Made by a program: the position numbers and the translations under genes
Notes under the pieces: model-generated
What the model was told of the DNA's origin: nothing
Databases searched by the model: none
The model's input: the letters and a program-made list of their open reading frames with translations, nothing else
Shown: in pieces, positions 25,176 through 33,508 of the stretch
Numbering within the stretch: position 1 is the first letter of the stretch
Layout: the number at the start of each line of letters is the position of its first letter
Source: a virus
Strand: one strand, 5' to 3'
Length of the DNA: 64,000 bases
IMG/VR virus record: IMGVR_UViG_3300029893_000001
Location: 62,001-126,000 of that record

Positions 25176-25406
25176 CTACCGAGGTCGGAATGCACCTTCG
25201 AATCGAACCCTCCTCTTTAGTTGGACAAATTCAAAGCAACCATCCTTGGACGGGATTCCGTCGGGACGGAGCGCTAACGGCTGGTCACTTTCGTACCCGC
25301 ACTCCGATTTAGGGTCGGCGCGTTGTGCACACCATTCCATTGCCTCGAACGTGCAAGTGGCTGTACAGTGGTCGCAAACCCACTGCTCATACCCTTCAGG
25401 AATCAC
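25176..25406 (-). CDS. Small Cys-rich protein
   Basis: 76 residues with CDHCTATC and later Cys; one probable zinc site. Function unknown. Confidence 0.5.
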   Translation of the reverse strand: MIPEGYEQWVCDHCTATCTFEAMEWCAQRADPKSECGYESDQPLALRPDGIPSKDGCFEFVQLKRRVRFEGAFRPR

Positions 25407-25410
25407 GGCC

Positions 25411-25950
25411 TCAATACCCTGTCACCTTTGCTTCGTCGATTTTCGGGGAACGCTTGGAGCGTCCAGGCTCCTCAGAAATGAGGTTCGCAAGCATCACCAT
25501 ATCCGGCCGATCCTTCTCCCGGATGTTCGGAATGAGACACTTCATAGCAAGCACGTGACGTAGACTCTGAACTTTGTAGCCATCAAATTCGTCCGCCTCG
25601 CCAACGAGGTCTTCCCACGTCAAGCTCCACACGCGAGGAACCGAATAGAATACGTCGATTCCATCGATGCTCACAGACAACCTGTTGCCTTCTCGTGGAA
25701 ACTTACTGCTCAGTTTGGAGGCCAAGGATGGGCTGACCACAATGTCAAGGTCACGAACATCACGAATGCCGCGGAAAGCTAGTGCTGCCGACCCAGAAAG
25801 AACAAAGTGTTCACGCTCCCAATCCCTGGGAATGCGGTCCAATAATTCGTCGAGGCACGGAGTAGCTGCCTTCTTCTTACGTCGGCTGTACCACATAAAA
25901 GAAAGAGCAAACACTGTCAGTGCAAGTCCAATGTAGAGTCCTGAAAGCAT
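25411..25950 (-). CDS. Membrane-anchored nucleotidyltransferase-like protein
   Basis: 179 residues. An N-terminal membrane segment (GLYIGLALTVFALSFMWY) is followed by a nucleotidyltransferase-like core: FVLSGSAALAFRGIRDVRDLDIVVSPS, where GSAAL and D.DIV match the GS...D.D motif of minimal nucleotidyltransferases. The SVSIDGIDVFYS segment provides the third aspartate position. The membrane anchor is unusual. Target unknown; antitoxin/toxin-type and tRNA-modifying nucleotidyltransferases share this fold. Confidence 0.55.
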   Translation of the reverse strand: MLSGLYIGLALTVFALSFMWYSRRKKKAATPCLDELLDRIPRDWEREHFVLSGSAALAFRGIRDVRDLDIVVSPSLASKLSSKFPREGNRLSVSIDGIDVFYSVPRVWSLTWEDLVGEADEFDGYKVQSLRHVLAMKCLIPNIREKDRPDMVMLANLISEEPGRSKRSPKIDEAKVTGY

Positions 25951-25972
25951 CGCCTATACCCTCCAAAGCAAA

Positions 25973-25999
25973 CGCCCCTACCCATCCAGAGTAGGGGCG
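25973..25999. terminator. 9-bp GC-rich hairpin
   Basis: CGCCCCTAC, nine-base loop, GTAGGGGCG. No strong T-run on the minus strand; located just upstream of the nucleotidyltransferase-like gene and just downstream of a diverged junction motif at 26011-26028. Confidence 0.55.
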
Positions 26000-26023
26000 G
26001 AAAGTGCTTTACAGGACTAGGGC

Positions 26024-26182
26024 TCAGCGGCGGCGAACAGGTATGTAAGGCCGAGACTTCTGCAAGTCCGCATCAGCCTTTAGCAGTGCTTGCCTGAACG
26101 CCTCCGGCGACGGACCCGTCGATCGCGCAAAGCTCTCGGGGTCCATGCTCACAAACAACTCCTTGGGGTCATTACTCGTCAA
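26024..26182 (-). CDS. Small protein, TTG or internal ATG start
   Basis: A 52-codon frame ending PYIPVRRR. TTG at 26182 overlaps the preceding stop; the internal ATG at 26146 (MDPESFARSTG) is an alternative. The region otherwise would be a 220-nt gap. Its stop lies in a diverged junction motif (GCTGAGCCCTAG). Confidence 0.45.
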   Translation of the reverse strand: MTSNDPKELFVSMDPESFARSTGPSPEAFRQALLKADADLQKSRPYIPVRRR

Positions 26183-26549
26183 TAGTACCTCCCAACGGGT
26201 TCAGCCACGGCACATCGCTAAGACGGCGAAGGAAGCGAAAAAGACCGTCAAAACGACTGCCAATGTTGTTGATGGGGTCATCCTTCTGTGGATTATTCGG
26301 GATGTAAAGCGCCTGAGCTAAATCCTCCACGTGTTCGTGTAGCGTCATCCCCAGGGGCTCGTCTACGAGCCGCATGTTCGGACAACGCTTCCGAACTTTG
26401 TTTGCAAGTTGTCTAGCTTTCCTCGCCAACCGGATGCGTTGTCTGCGATGTTGTTCGAATTCACTGTAGACCTCCTTTGCTTCTCGAAGTAGATTGTCAA
26501 TCTCGCGTAGCCGTCGGACACGCGAGGGCTTGAGAAGGAGCGCATCCAT
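26172..26549 (-). CDS. Basic helical protein
   Basis: About 125 residues from MDALLLKPSRVRR at 26549. The first 70 are a basic, coiled-coil-like helix (EQHRRQRIRLARKARQLANK). No family recognised. Confidence 0.5.
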   Translation of the reverse strand: MDALLLKPSRVRRLREIDNLLREAKEVYSEFEQHRRQRIRLARKARQLANKVRKRCPNMRLVDEPLGMTLHEHVEDLAQALYIPNNPQKDDPINNIGSRFDGLFRFLRRLSDVPWLNPLGGTIDE

Positions 26550-26581
26550 GTCTAAAAGATAACATGGATTAGCGGAGGAGA

Positions 26582-27079
26582 TCAAACAGCCGGAAGAAAA
26601 TGCCAGTACGGTGAGCTTTCGCGGTCAGCGCATAGGTATCGCAGCTCGATCGCCGAAAGATTCTGCAACTTGTAATCCAGCATCGCCTCCGGCAGACGCG
26701 TCAACAACGAAGGTGCGAATCTGTAGACTCTGGCCACAGGGCTGCACCCACAACTCGCCCACATGTATTCAACATTCAGCCCTGCTTCGAGCAGTGCTCG
26801 GTCAATCTGCCAATACCTAGATAGCCGTCGTTCATGAACAAGAACATACCGATATCTAGCCTCTCGCACGTCTCTAACGTGAGGCTCTTGCGGTAATCCA
26901 CGTGCCTCGGCCTCTTCTCTTGCTACATGAAGAGCGCGCCGAAGCGGAACCTTGTGAACGTGATGATGATCTCGTGCCAGTTTAAGAGCGCAGCGAACTG
27001 AGCACGGGCCATCGCCGTCGGTATAGATTGAACTGAAACCACACACAGGACAAGCCGGGACCGACGCCTGAGGTTTCAT
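26582..27079 (-). CDS. Zinc-finger N-terminus protein, unknown
   Basis: 165 residues. ACPVCGFSS...GPCSVRCALK gives a CxxC-CxxxC zinc site at residues 9-30; the rest is helical and His/Arg-rich. No family recognised. Confidence 0.5.
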   Translation of the reverse strand: MKPQASVPACPVCGFSSIYTDGDGPCSVRCALKLARDHHHVHKVPLRRALHVAREEAEARGLPQEPHVRDVREARYRYVLVHERRLSRYWQIDRALLEAGLNVEYMWASCGCSPVARVYRFAPSLLTRLPEAMLDYKLQNLSAIELRYLCADRESSPYWHFLPAV

Positions 27080-27163
27080 GGGGAATAGCCTTCCCCGAAG
27101 GTAGCACTAGCTAGGCTCATCACCACTACTCTAACCTAGATAAGGAGCGCCACAAGGAAATGT

Positions 27164-27613
27164 TCAGTCAGAGCTTCCGGCGATGAATCGAATGTGCATA
27201 GGCTTGACGTTGCACCGATAAGAACCATCATCGTGTTCAACGTCGTAAAGCCAAGCGTTCTCAGTAACGCCCATACAAGCAATGCCGTTGGCGTAGTTAT
27301 CCAGCATTTCGCGAGTGACTCGTCTCTTGTCTCTCACACGACCAAGAGCCTTCCTCCCGTTGCCGTCATCGCATTCGACCAGATCATTAATTTCGATGTC
27401 GGTAGGGTCGGTGGAACGCCCAGAGTGAGCTATGATATCACGGCAGAGGCGCAATGTGTCAAGCACATACTGTCTCCCCTCTGCTGTATTCTCTTCGATG
27501 AGACGAACCATATCTCCGGCCGTATATGTTCGTTCGACCGTTGTCCAAACTCGCCTATTAGCAGGAAGTTCTCGCAGCAAACCAATTACAACTTCATGAA
27601 CAGAAGAAAACAT
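27164..27613 (-). CDS. Unknown phage protein
   Basis: 149 residues, helical N-terminal half and strand-rich C-terminal half (DVEHDDGSYRCNVKPMHIRF). It lies just downstream of tRNA-Leu(UAA). No family recognised. Confidence 0.5.
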   Translation of the reverse strand: MFSSVHEVVIGLLRELPANRRVWTTVERTYTAGDMVRLIEENTAEGRQYVLDTLRLCRDIIAHSGRSTDPTDIEINDLVECDDGNGRKALGRVRDKRRVTREMLDNYANGIACMGVTENAWLYDVEHDDGSYRCNVKPMHIRFIAGSSD

Positions 27614-27626
27614 CTAAGTCTCCAAT

Positions 27627-27709
27627 AGGGGCGGAGGGAGTCGAACCCTCATGAGCCTTGCGGCTCTTTGGATTTTAAGTCCATAGCGTCTGCCATTCCG
27701 CCACGCCCC
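27627..27709 (-). tRNA. tRNA-Leu(UAA)
   Basis: Class II tRNA with GGCGGAATGGCAGACGC D-arm, anticodon loop CTTAAAA between GGA and TCC, variable arm GAGCC-GGCTC and T-arm GAGGGTTCGACTCCCTC. The acceptor pairs over six of seven bases. Confidence 0.9.
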
Positions 27710-27741
27710 CTTTTAGGGTGGAGTAAGTATATCTCCTATCC

Positions 27742-28128
27742 TCAATCTACGCCAGGCAGCGTAATTGCGAATCGCGCTACGGCTGCATCGATGATTTCGA
27801 AGAACTTGGCAGTGCCCTCGTGTGGCAGGTATTCGTCTGCTTCATCGTCGTATGCAACCCAAGCGAAGAACATGCCTTTCAGGAGCTTGGCCTGCTTCGC
27901 TGCTGCCTCTAAGGAGTAGAGCCACGGTGAAGCAAGCTCACCCGCCACACCATTCTCACCATCGTCGTCCAAGTAGTCGATCGTCAGAACGATACGAAAC
28001 CAAACGTCGCCTTTGAAAAGCTCAGACGTCTTCACCTCTGCGGAGGGAACACGCGTCTCCACATGTGCTTCGAACATCCAGGGGCCCAGTTGAGCCTTCG
28101 GCCCTTCGACCTGCATTTCCGTGCTCAT
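27742..28128 (-). CDS. Unknown phage protein
   Basis: 128 residues, mixed alpha/beta, acidic centre (DYLDDDGENGVAGE). ATGA overlap with the next gene. No family recognised. Confidence 0.5.
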   Translation of the reverse strand: MSTEMQVEGPKAQLGPWMFEAHVETRVPSAEVKTSELFKGDVWFRIVLTIDYLDDDGENGVAGELASPWLYSLEAAAKQAKLLKGMFFAWVAYDDEADEYLPHEGTAKFFEIIDAAVARFAITLPGVD

Positions 28129-28343
28129 TCTTCCTCACCTTCGTCCTCAAATCGAATAGAGGCCCCGCCAAGCATAGCACCTCCCCAAGGAACCAGAGAA
28201 CCGAACCGAGTCTCCACGTCCTCAGGATTGATATTTTCACCCTCCGTGGGGTTCTGCTTTTTGGGCGGTCTCTTACGTGGCTTTGTTTTCATGGTGGCTA
28301 AAGCAGCATTGGCTTTCTTGGCCCAGTCAGTGTTCGCTGTCAT
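28125..28343 (-). CDS. Small basic/acidic protein
   Basis: 72 residues from MTANTDWAKKAN at 28343; a Lys/Pro-rich middle (KTKPRKRPPKK) and acidic tail (EDEGEEE). Overlaps an upstream small zinc protein by 17 nt. Confidence 0.45.
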   Translation of the reverse strand: MTANTDWAKKANAALATMKTKPRKRPPKKQNPTEGENINPEDVETRFGSLVPWGGAMLGGASIRFEDEGEEE

Positions 28344-28467
28344 CTTCTTCCTCTTCGTCGGGGCTATATGGGGAACACGTCTTGTCAGGATTATGGGCCC
28401 ACCCACATACTGGGCACTTTTCCCAACTGAAGGGCATCATATCCTCGTCGCTGAAATCGATATCCAT
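28327..28467 (-). CDS. Very small zinc-ribbon protein
   Basis: 46 residues: MDIDFSDEDMMPFSW then KCPVCGWAHNP and a DKTCSPYSP segment, ending in a run of Glu/Asp. CPxC..C could hold zinc. Confidence 0.5.
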   Translation of the reverse strand: MDIDFSDEDMMPFSWEKCPVCGWAHNPDKTCSPYSPDEEEEDDSEH

Positions 28468-28511
28468 TAGGACCTCCATTACTCCGGAGATCCTTTACAG
28501 CGACGAGGAAA

Positions 28512-30035
28512 TCAGACGTTCGGCTTGCCCAACGCTTGACGGACAGCCGCCTTACTCAACTCAGCCGTCTCGCGCTTAATGCGGTCCATGGTTTCGGAAG
28601 ACGTGTTCGTCGTGAGAAGAACAACGTCGTCGCGGTAGGGTAGGTCCTTCTCTCGAAGGCCAGCCCGAAGGCTGTCCGCCGCACGTTCTACCTCAGATTT
28701 GTCCCAAAAGCAGCCTTCGTTCTGAGACATTCGAAGCGAAGTAAGCGCTCTCGCTTTCCGCACGTAGTCGACTCCAACCGGAACCAAACCTTCGTCTGCT
28801 TGAAGGACCCTCTCTGCCCTCTCGTCCAGTATCCCCGTGTTATGATCTGAGTTGGACGATGGAGGAGTCCAGGGGCCGCCGTGCAGGACAAGAAGATTCC
28901 CGATGGGAGGATCAGAGTTCTTCAACCACATTTTGCGGCCTGGGAGAGAAGACTTTGCTCCAGACATCTTCATGACCGGACAACCGTCGACTTCCACGAG
29001 CTTGTATACAAATCCCATGCTGAAATCAGGGGACGCAAGCCGACTTCCAATACCAATTCCGTCGACTAGCGGTAGCACCCCAGCAATCCGCAGCTCCCTG
29101 ATCAACGGTTCCGCAAAGTCGCCAGAGACAATGATCTTCGTCTCAGTAAACCCCATCATGTCGAGCAGTCGACGCACCGCAGGGAGGGTCTCTGTCCAAA
29201 CCCCAGAATCCAAGCGAACTGCCTTCAGAGGAATTTGAGTCTCAAACGAGGCACGCATAGCGTTAGCGACACCGGCCATGATGTCGAACGTGTCGACGAG
29301 AAGAACATGCGTTTCAGGGTAAGTTCGAATGAACTCCTTGAAAGCACGCAGCTCGCCCTGCATTCCGTAAGACAGAACGTACGCATGCGCCATCGTTCCA
29401 CTGACCGGCACGTGATAGACACGTCCTGCCTCTAGATTCGAGGTAGCATCAAAGCCCCCAATCACAGCCGCCACTGCGGTGTGTACGGCCGCCGCCTCAT
29501 CCTGACGGCGAGTAGAAAAATCGATCAGCTTCATCTCGCCAGCCACATTTCGAATTTTTCGAGCCAGCGTAGCCGCTCGTACCGAAGAATTCAGAATGCT
29601 CAGGATTGGAGTCTCCAGCATGTGAACTGCACCGATAGGACCCGTGACTTGGACGGTCGGGAAATCCCAGTAAAGAATTTCGCCGTCCCGGACATACGAG
29701 ACCTCAAGACTTGCCAATTCTTGAGGAAAGGTCTCACGCAGATAGGTCTCGAACGGTTCAAACTCATCATCAGAGACCCTCAGAACGTGGTTCTGAATAT
29801 AAGCCATATCGTCATACGAGAACGGGTCCCTGAACTCTGATGAGTTCAGCATCTCATTGAGACGGTAGGCTCCAGCCATGATGACAGTATCGATGTCTTC
29901 AGTACCCCCGGGATAGCGAGTATGTGGGTACCTACGGAAGAAAGCCTCCGCAGTTGCCAGAGTCGAGGCACGTCCATTCTTCCAATGCGCGTAAAGCATC
30001 GAAAGTTGGTAGGCGTCGTTGTGGAAAATGTTCAT
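28512..30035 (-). CDS. Nicotinate phosphoribosyltransferase-like enzyme
   Basis: 507 residues from MNIFHNDAYQLSMLYAHWKNG at 30035, the usual N-terminus of this type II phosphoribosyltransferase family. FSTRRQDEAAAVHTAVAAVIGGFDATSN and PVSGTMAHAYVLSY hold the substrate- and phosphate-binding segments; LLVDTFDIMAGVANA, VRLDSGVW, and IVSGDFAEPLIREL followed by GIGIGSRLA match the PRPP-binding and TIM-barrel motifs of NAPRT. It condenses nicotinate with PRPP to NaMN; NAMPT is the related alternative but the VDTFD/RLDSG pattern favours nicotinate. With nicotinamidase and an adenylyltransferase it forms a salvage route. ATGA overlap with the preceding gene. Confidence 0.82.
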   Translation of the reverse strand: MNIFHNDAYQLSMLYAHWKNGRASTLATAEAFFRRYPHTRYPGGTEDIDTVIMAGAYRLNEMLNSSEFRDPFSYDDMAYIQNHVLRVSDDEFEPFETYLRETFPQELASLEVSYVRDGEILYWDFPTVQVTGPIGAVHMLETPILSILNSSVRAATLARKIRNVAGEMKLIDFSTRRQDEAAAVHTAVAAVIGGFDATSNLEAGRVYHVPVSGTMAHAYVLSYGMQGELRAFKEFIRTYPETHVLLVDTFDIMAGVANAMRASFETQIPLKAVRLDSGVWTETLPAVRRLLDMMGFTETKIIVSGDFAEPLIRELRIAGVLPLVDGIGIGSRLASPDFSMGFVYKLVEVDGCPVMKMSGAKSSLPGRKMWLKNSDPPIGNLLVLHGGPWTPPSSNSDHNTGILDERAERVLQADEGLVPVGVDYVRKARALTSLRMSQNEGCFWDKSEVERAADSLRAGLREKDLPYRDDVVLLTTNTSSETMDRIKRETAELSKAAVRQALGKPNV

Positions 30036-30217
30036 ACTTGTCGATCCTCGAACTCGAACGTCTTCGTCTTGGTGTTGTACCAAACCTTGTTGGCTCGGTA
30101 ATACCGGTCAAGCTGCTCAGAGCTAAGGCTCCAGAGCGCTTTCTGAACGGTATCCTTCAGGTCACCAGAGATATCCGCTGTACGGTCATCCCTAGCCTTT
30201 ACTAGAATCCTTGTCAC
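30032..30217 (-). CDS. Small unknown protein
   Basis: 61 residues, helical, charged; overlaps both neighbours by 1-4 nt. No family recognised. Confidence 0.5.
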   Translation of the reverse strand: MTRILVKARDDRTADISGDLKDTVQKALWSLSSEQLDRYYRANKVWYNTKTKTFEFEDRQV

Positions 30218-30438
30218 TACCAGTCTCCCTGAATATAGTGCTCAGCGCTTGCGTAAACGATGACGTTTTGGCCGCAATCAGGACACTTTCCGAAGAATCT
30301 GGGGAAGTGTTTTCGTACCTCGTCTGAGGACATGTTGTGCGCTGCAGAAGAGTCATAGTGTGGAACGCATTTTTGGTGCGTGCATTCCGGATACTCTCCC
30401 GAAAGGATTGTTATTCCATCAGGGCCAATGATTGTCAT
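30217..30438 (-). CDS. Small Cys/His-rich protein
   Basis: 73 residues from MTIIGPDGITILSG at 30438. CTHQKCVPHYD and KCPDCGQN provide a probable zinc ribbon. ATGA overlap with the HD-domain gene. Confidence 0.5.
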   Translation of the reverse strand: MTIIGPDGITILSGEYPECTHQKCVPHYDSSAAHNMSSDEVRKHFPRFFGKCPDCGQNVIVYASAEHYIQGDW

Positions 30439-31016
30439 TGTGGCACCGACTGAGAAGCCCGAAATTCCTGTTCCGCTACCCAATCTAGAACATCCTGGGA
30501 TGCCTGCCAGAACAAGGCAGCTAGTTGGGGCGGAAGCTCGCCCTTCGAATTCAAGGCCGCAACGACTTCACGTCCGTGAAGCGCGTATTCTCGAATCCTA
30601 TCCGCAGACCATCCGGGAGGGCAGCGGACAAGGTCTCGCATGTTACTCGTCTTGTCCGCAGCCTTGACCAGCTTTGCGGCGTAGCTCTTCGCTGGCGCAC
30701 TCGACACCTGCGCTCGCTTCTGGGCATCTCGTGGCATGCTCGGATCGTCAGTTACTTCCTTAACGATCGAAAGCACCCTGTCGCCATACTTGAACCGGAG
30801 ATCCTCTTCTTTCGCGTCAGTGTCCTCCAACGAGTCGTGAAGGACGGCTGCGATAAGGACATCCTCGTCAGCCACACCACATTCCGCCAGTATTTGTGCG
30901 GCCTCCAGAGTATGCGTCACGTACGGAATCACCGTACGGTTCGCTGCCTTGCGTCGCATGTGGGCATGCTTAAGTGCAGCGAAGCGACAAGCTTCAATAA
31001 AACGAGGACTCGCCAT
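30435..31016 (-). CDS. HD-domain alarmone-hydrolase-like protein (MESH1/SAH type)
   Basis: 193 residues, the size of single-domain (p)ppGpp hydrolases. AALKHAHMRRKA...PYVTHTLEAAQILAECG supplies the first metal His, VLIAAVLHDSLEDTDAKEEDLRFKYGDRVLSIVKEVTDDP contains the HDxxEDT motif and Glu of RelA/SpoT hydrolases, and AKLVKAADKTSNMRDLV carries the KxADxxxNxxxL signature. It would degrade stringent-response alarmones in the host cytoplasm. No synthetase domain is present. It lies in an operon with the nicotinate phosphoribosyltransferase gene. Confidence 0.85.
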   Translation of the reverse strand: MASPRFIEACRFAALKHAHMRRKAANRTVIPYVTHTLEAAQILAECGVADEDVLIAAVLHDSLEDTDAKEEDLRFKYGDRVLSIVKEVTDDPSMPRDAQKRAQVSSAPAKSYAAKLVKAADKTSNMRDLVRCPPGWSADRIREYALHGREVVAALNSKGELPPQLAALFWQASQDVLDWVAEQEFRASQSVPQ

Positions 31017-31027
31017 GATGTCTCCCT

Positions 31028-31498
31028 TCAGCTATCAATTGCGTCCCGTGAATACATCAAGCGGTCCGCCTCACTTGGGTACTTTTTGAGCAGTTCGTGA
31101 AGCTGCTTCTTCTCAGACTCGGCTTTCTTCTGTGCCTCAGACTTCTTTCGCTGCAGGTTTCGTTCACGAGCGATTTCGCCTGCAATCATTTCCTTTTCGG
31201 TCTTTCGCCGGTAGCCAATCGCGGTGACTTGTACTTGGGTCTCTTCCCCGTAATCAATAGGGTAATCAGTCACTTGAAACGTAAGACCCTCCACCTTTTG
31301 GGCCTTCGCTTCCTTTTTCAGCTCTTCGATGAGCGGCTTTACCGACTCCCAAGCAGAGAGTTTGGAGGTTTGCTTCTTGATCTCCTGTACGGTTCCCTCG
31401 GCATAAAAGGACACGTCAAGAGAACCCCAGCGCTGCCTCTTCCACGTCTTGTATGTCTCTGCCGGAAATTCCGGAGGGCGCTTCTTTTCTTGTGCCAT
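31028..31498 (-). CDS. Charged helical protein, unknown
   Basis: 156 residues. The C-terminal 50 are a Lys/Glu-rich coiled coil (ARERNLQRKKSEAQKKAESEKK). The first gene after a junction motif at 31521-31537. No family recognised. Confidence 0.5.
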   Translation of the reverse strand: MAQEKKRPPEFPAETYKTWKRQRWGSLDVSFYAEGTVQEIKKQTSKLSAWESVKPLIEELKKEAKAQKVEGLTFQVTDYPIDYGEETQVQVTAIGYRRKTEKEMIAGEIARERNLQRKKSEAQKKAESEKKQLHELLKKYPSEADRLMYSRDAIDS

Positions 31499-31520
31499 TC
31501 ACAGTCCCTTCAATACGTAC

Positions 31521-31537
31521 TATCGTCAGGGTTCAGC
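31521..31537 (-). promoter_or_regulatory. Junction motif, copy 5
   Basis: GCTGAACCCTGACGATA, encoding the terminal AEP-stop of the upstream protein and lying 23 nt before the next start codon. Confidence 0.65.
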
Positions 31538-31756
31538 CCACCCCAACTCTCGAAGACGCTGGAGTTCATCCGCTTTGTCCCCGAGCTTTTGGCTCAGTTC
31601 TTCGACTTCAGTACTCAGCTTTTTGACACGTGCGAGCCAACAGGACTCACAAAGTTCGCTCTGCCCCAAAGTCGGAGACGACCCACATGTGGTCATGTCC
31701 CCACTATCCCAAACACGAGCGATGCAAGTATACGAAAGCTGTCGGACGGACTGCAT
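31526..31756 (-). CDS. Small protein with C-terminal coiled coil
   Basis: 76 residues; N-terminal Cys-rich part (CESCWLARVKK) and a C-terminal coiled coil (KLSTEVEELSQKLGDKADEL). The ribosome-binding site lies inside a hairpin (31757-31778), suggesting translational control. Confidence 0.5.
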   Translation of the reverse strand: MQSVRQLSYTCIARVWDSGDMTTCGSSPTLGQSELCESCWLARVKKLSTEVEELSQKLGDKADELQRLRELGWAEP

Positions 31757-31778
31757 AGGAACCTCCTGGTAGGTTCCT
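31757..31778 (-). promoter_or_regulatory. Hairpin sequestering a Shine-Dalgarno
   Basis: On the minus strand AGGAACCT-ACCAGG-AGGTTCCT folds into an 8-bp stem immediately before the ATG at 31756; the AGGAGG ribosome-binding site spans the loop and one stem strand, so folding would hide it. It could also act as a terminator for the tail-spike-like gene, although no T-run follows on this strand. Confidence 0.6.
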
Positions 31779-31792
31779 TTTACGGGCCCGGA

Positions 31793-33196
31793 TCATGTCC
31801 GTCGAATTGCGGACCCGTCAGCATGAACGAGGTATGAACCTGCGGTTATCATGTTGGAAGCGATTTCGGTGACCGGTACAAGTGTACCACATTCGTACGC
31901 TGTTCCCGCAACAATCGTTGGAGCCGTAATAATATGAACAGTCCCACCGCTCGTGGCCTTTACGGCTGTTCCTGTTCCAACGTCAACTGTCTGACCTCCA
32001 GTAAGTTGGATATCAGCACCACGCTGTGCGAGTACGCCAACGCCGTCAGAGGTGGACCGAATACTAGCGTCAATACGCAAACAAGCCCCAGTATACGTAG
32101 CCTGAATTACGGGGCTCGCTGCGGCCTCCACATCACTTGCCCCCGCATCTCCAAGGTAAAGCACGTGACGTGAAAAGTAGACGCTACACGCTCCGGATTC
32201 TCCGTTCCCCAACACGCGGATCCCATCAGTAATCCTGAATGCAAATACCTGTGCACGGGGGCAGCCCCACCAAACTGTTCGATGAGCATTTAAGCCCAGC
32301 AAATATGCACTAATACCAGTAAAGTGGAGATTGTTTGCGACCTGAACTAGGCCCCACGCGGCCCAGGAAGTGGCCGACGCTGCACCCAACTCCTGCCCAG
32401 CACGAGAAGCAATACCGTCGAGCTGAATGCCTGTGTCGCTCCCAACCTGAAGAGAGGAACCGCTTGGTGTTCCAGCGATCCAAACGTTAGTGGCTGCACC
32501 CACGATCTCAATGCCATGTAGACAAAGAGATCCAGTGAAGGAAATCTGCAGCGAAGCTGCCTGTGCGTCCACTTTGAGGTTAACCAGAACGAGGCCCTTA
32601 GCAGAATGTCTTAACCCCAAATTTTGAGCGCCGGAAACGGGATACCCACAACCTTCAGAAAGCATCCACGTATCTGTAGCACATCGAATAACGACAGCCG
32701 ACTCAGTAACTCGATACGCGCTTCCAGCGGGGACTGCTGCGCTGAATCCAACTAGAGGTATCAACGAGTTGCCTGTGTTCGTACGAAGAGTGCGCCTCTC
32801 CGTGGCCATAGCACCGTCAAGAATTTCTAATGTCTTGCCCCGAAGTACGTCATCTGCTCCAGTAGCCTCGTTCACAGTCTGGTTTAGGTTATTAGACGAG
32901 GACATCGTACCAGTGAGAAGCTCAACATAGTCTTCGCCAATCACATAGATATTCTCGTGGCAGCAGCGCGCATGAAAAAACGGAGGGTCATACCCAGCGC
33001 CTGGGTGGGCCTTAACGTGAATGAGCACAGGGTGCGTAACAACGAAGGGAATTCTCCTCTCAGCCTCAACGATTGTTGCGAGAGGAGAAGTTGCATCCCC
33101 TGTATTCGTGTCGGAACCAACAGCCGCGTCAACGTAAATGTCAACGCGCCCGTCTACTCGACTAACCGTGTAGGGAGAGATAGATATTGTAGACAT
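31793..33196 (-). CDS. Beta-helix tail-spike/fibre-like protein
   Basis: About 467 residues. The N-terminal VDIYVDAAVGSDTNTGDATSPLATIVEAERRIP is the GSDxxxGTxxxPxAT motif found at the start of right-handed beta-helix proteins such as pectate lyases and tail spikes. The rest is rich in Gly, Thr, Val and Asn repeats (for example GVGVLAQRGADIQLTGGQTV) consistent with beta-helix coils. It probably binds host surface polysaccharide. No catalytic residues can be named. Start at 33196 has an AGGGA Shine-Dalgarno. Confidence 0.7.
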   Translation of the reverse strand: MSTISISPYTVSRVDGRVDIYVDAAVGSDTNTGDATSPLATIVEAERRIPFVVTHPVLIHVKAHPGAGYDPPFFHARCCHENIYVIGEDYVELLTGTMSSSNNLNQTVNEATGADDVLRGKTLEILDGAMATERRTLRTNTGNSLIPLVGFSAAVPAGSAYRVTESAVVIRCATDTWMLSEGCGYPVSGAQNLGLRHSAKGLVLVNLKVDAQAASLQISFTGSLCLHGIEIVGAATNVWIAGTPSGSSLQVGSDTGIQLDGIASRAGQELGAASATSWAAWGLVQVANNLHFTGISAYLLGLNAHRTVWWGCPRAQVFAFRITDGIRVLGNGESGACSVYFSRHVLYLGDAGASDVEAAASPVIQATYTGACLRIDASIRSTSDGVGVLAQRGADIQLTGGQTVDVGTGTAVKATSGGTVHIITAPTIVAGTAYECGTLVPVTEIASNMITAGSYLVHADGSAIRRT

Positions 33197-33233
33197 CGTT
33201 CCCTGCATAGATAAGCAAGGAACGTTTTTTGGG

Positions 33234-33362
33234 CTAGCTTGCTAAATACCAAATGAAGCCTACCAGCCCAGCTCCTACGGCAAACGCAAGGATTATCACT
33301 GCCACCACTACACCGACTATACGACGAAGCGTAAAGCCAATCATATCAGGATCAACGCCCAT
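33234..33362 (-). CDS. Small single-pass membrane protein
   Basis: 42 residues beginning MGVDPDMIGF. From residue 13 onward it is one hydrophobic helix (IVGVVVAVIILAFAVGAG). Could be a small holin-like or accessory membrane peptide. Confidence 0.6.
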   Translation of the reverse strand: MGVDPDMIGFTLRRIVGVVVAVIILAFAVGAGLVGFIWYLAS

Positions 33363-33381
33363 AAGTCCTCCTAATTCTGTA

Positions 33382-33464
<83 letters not shown>

Positions 33465-33474
33465 AAACGGCGAA

Positions 33475-33494
33475 AGCCCCGCCACGGCGGGGCT
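33475..33494. terminator. GC-rich hairpin after Ro60 gene
   Basis: GCCCCGC and its complement around CACG, followed by TTTC on the minus strand, 14 nt beyond the Ro60 stop. Intrinsic terminator. Confidence 0.75.
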
Positions 33495-33508
33495 CTCTAG
33501 CCTCATGT

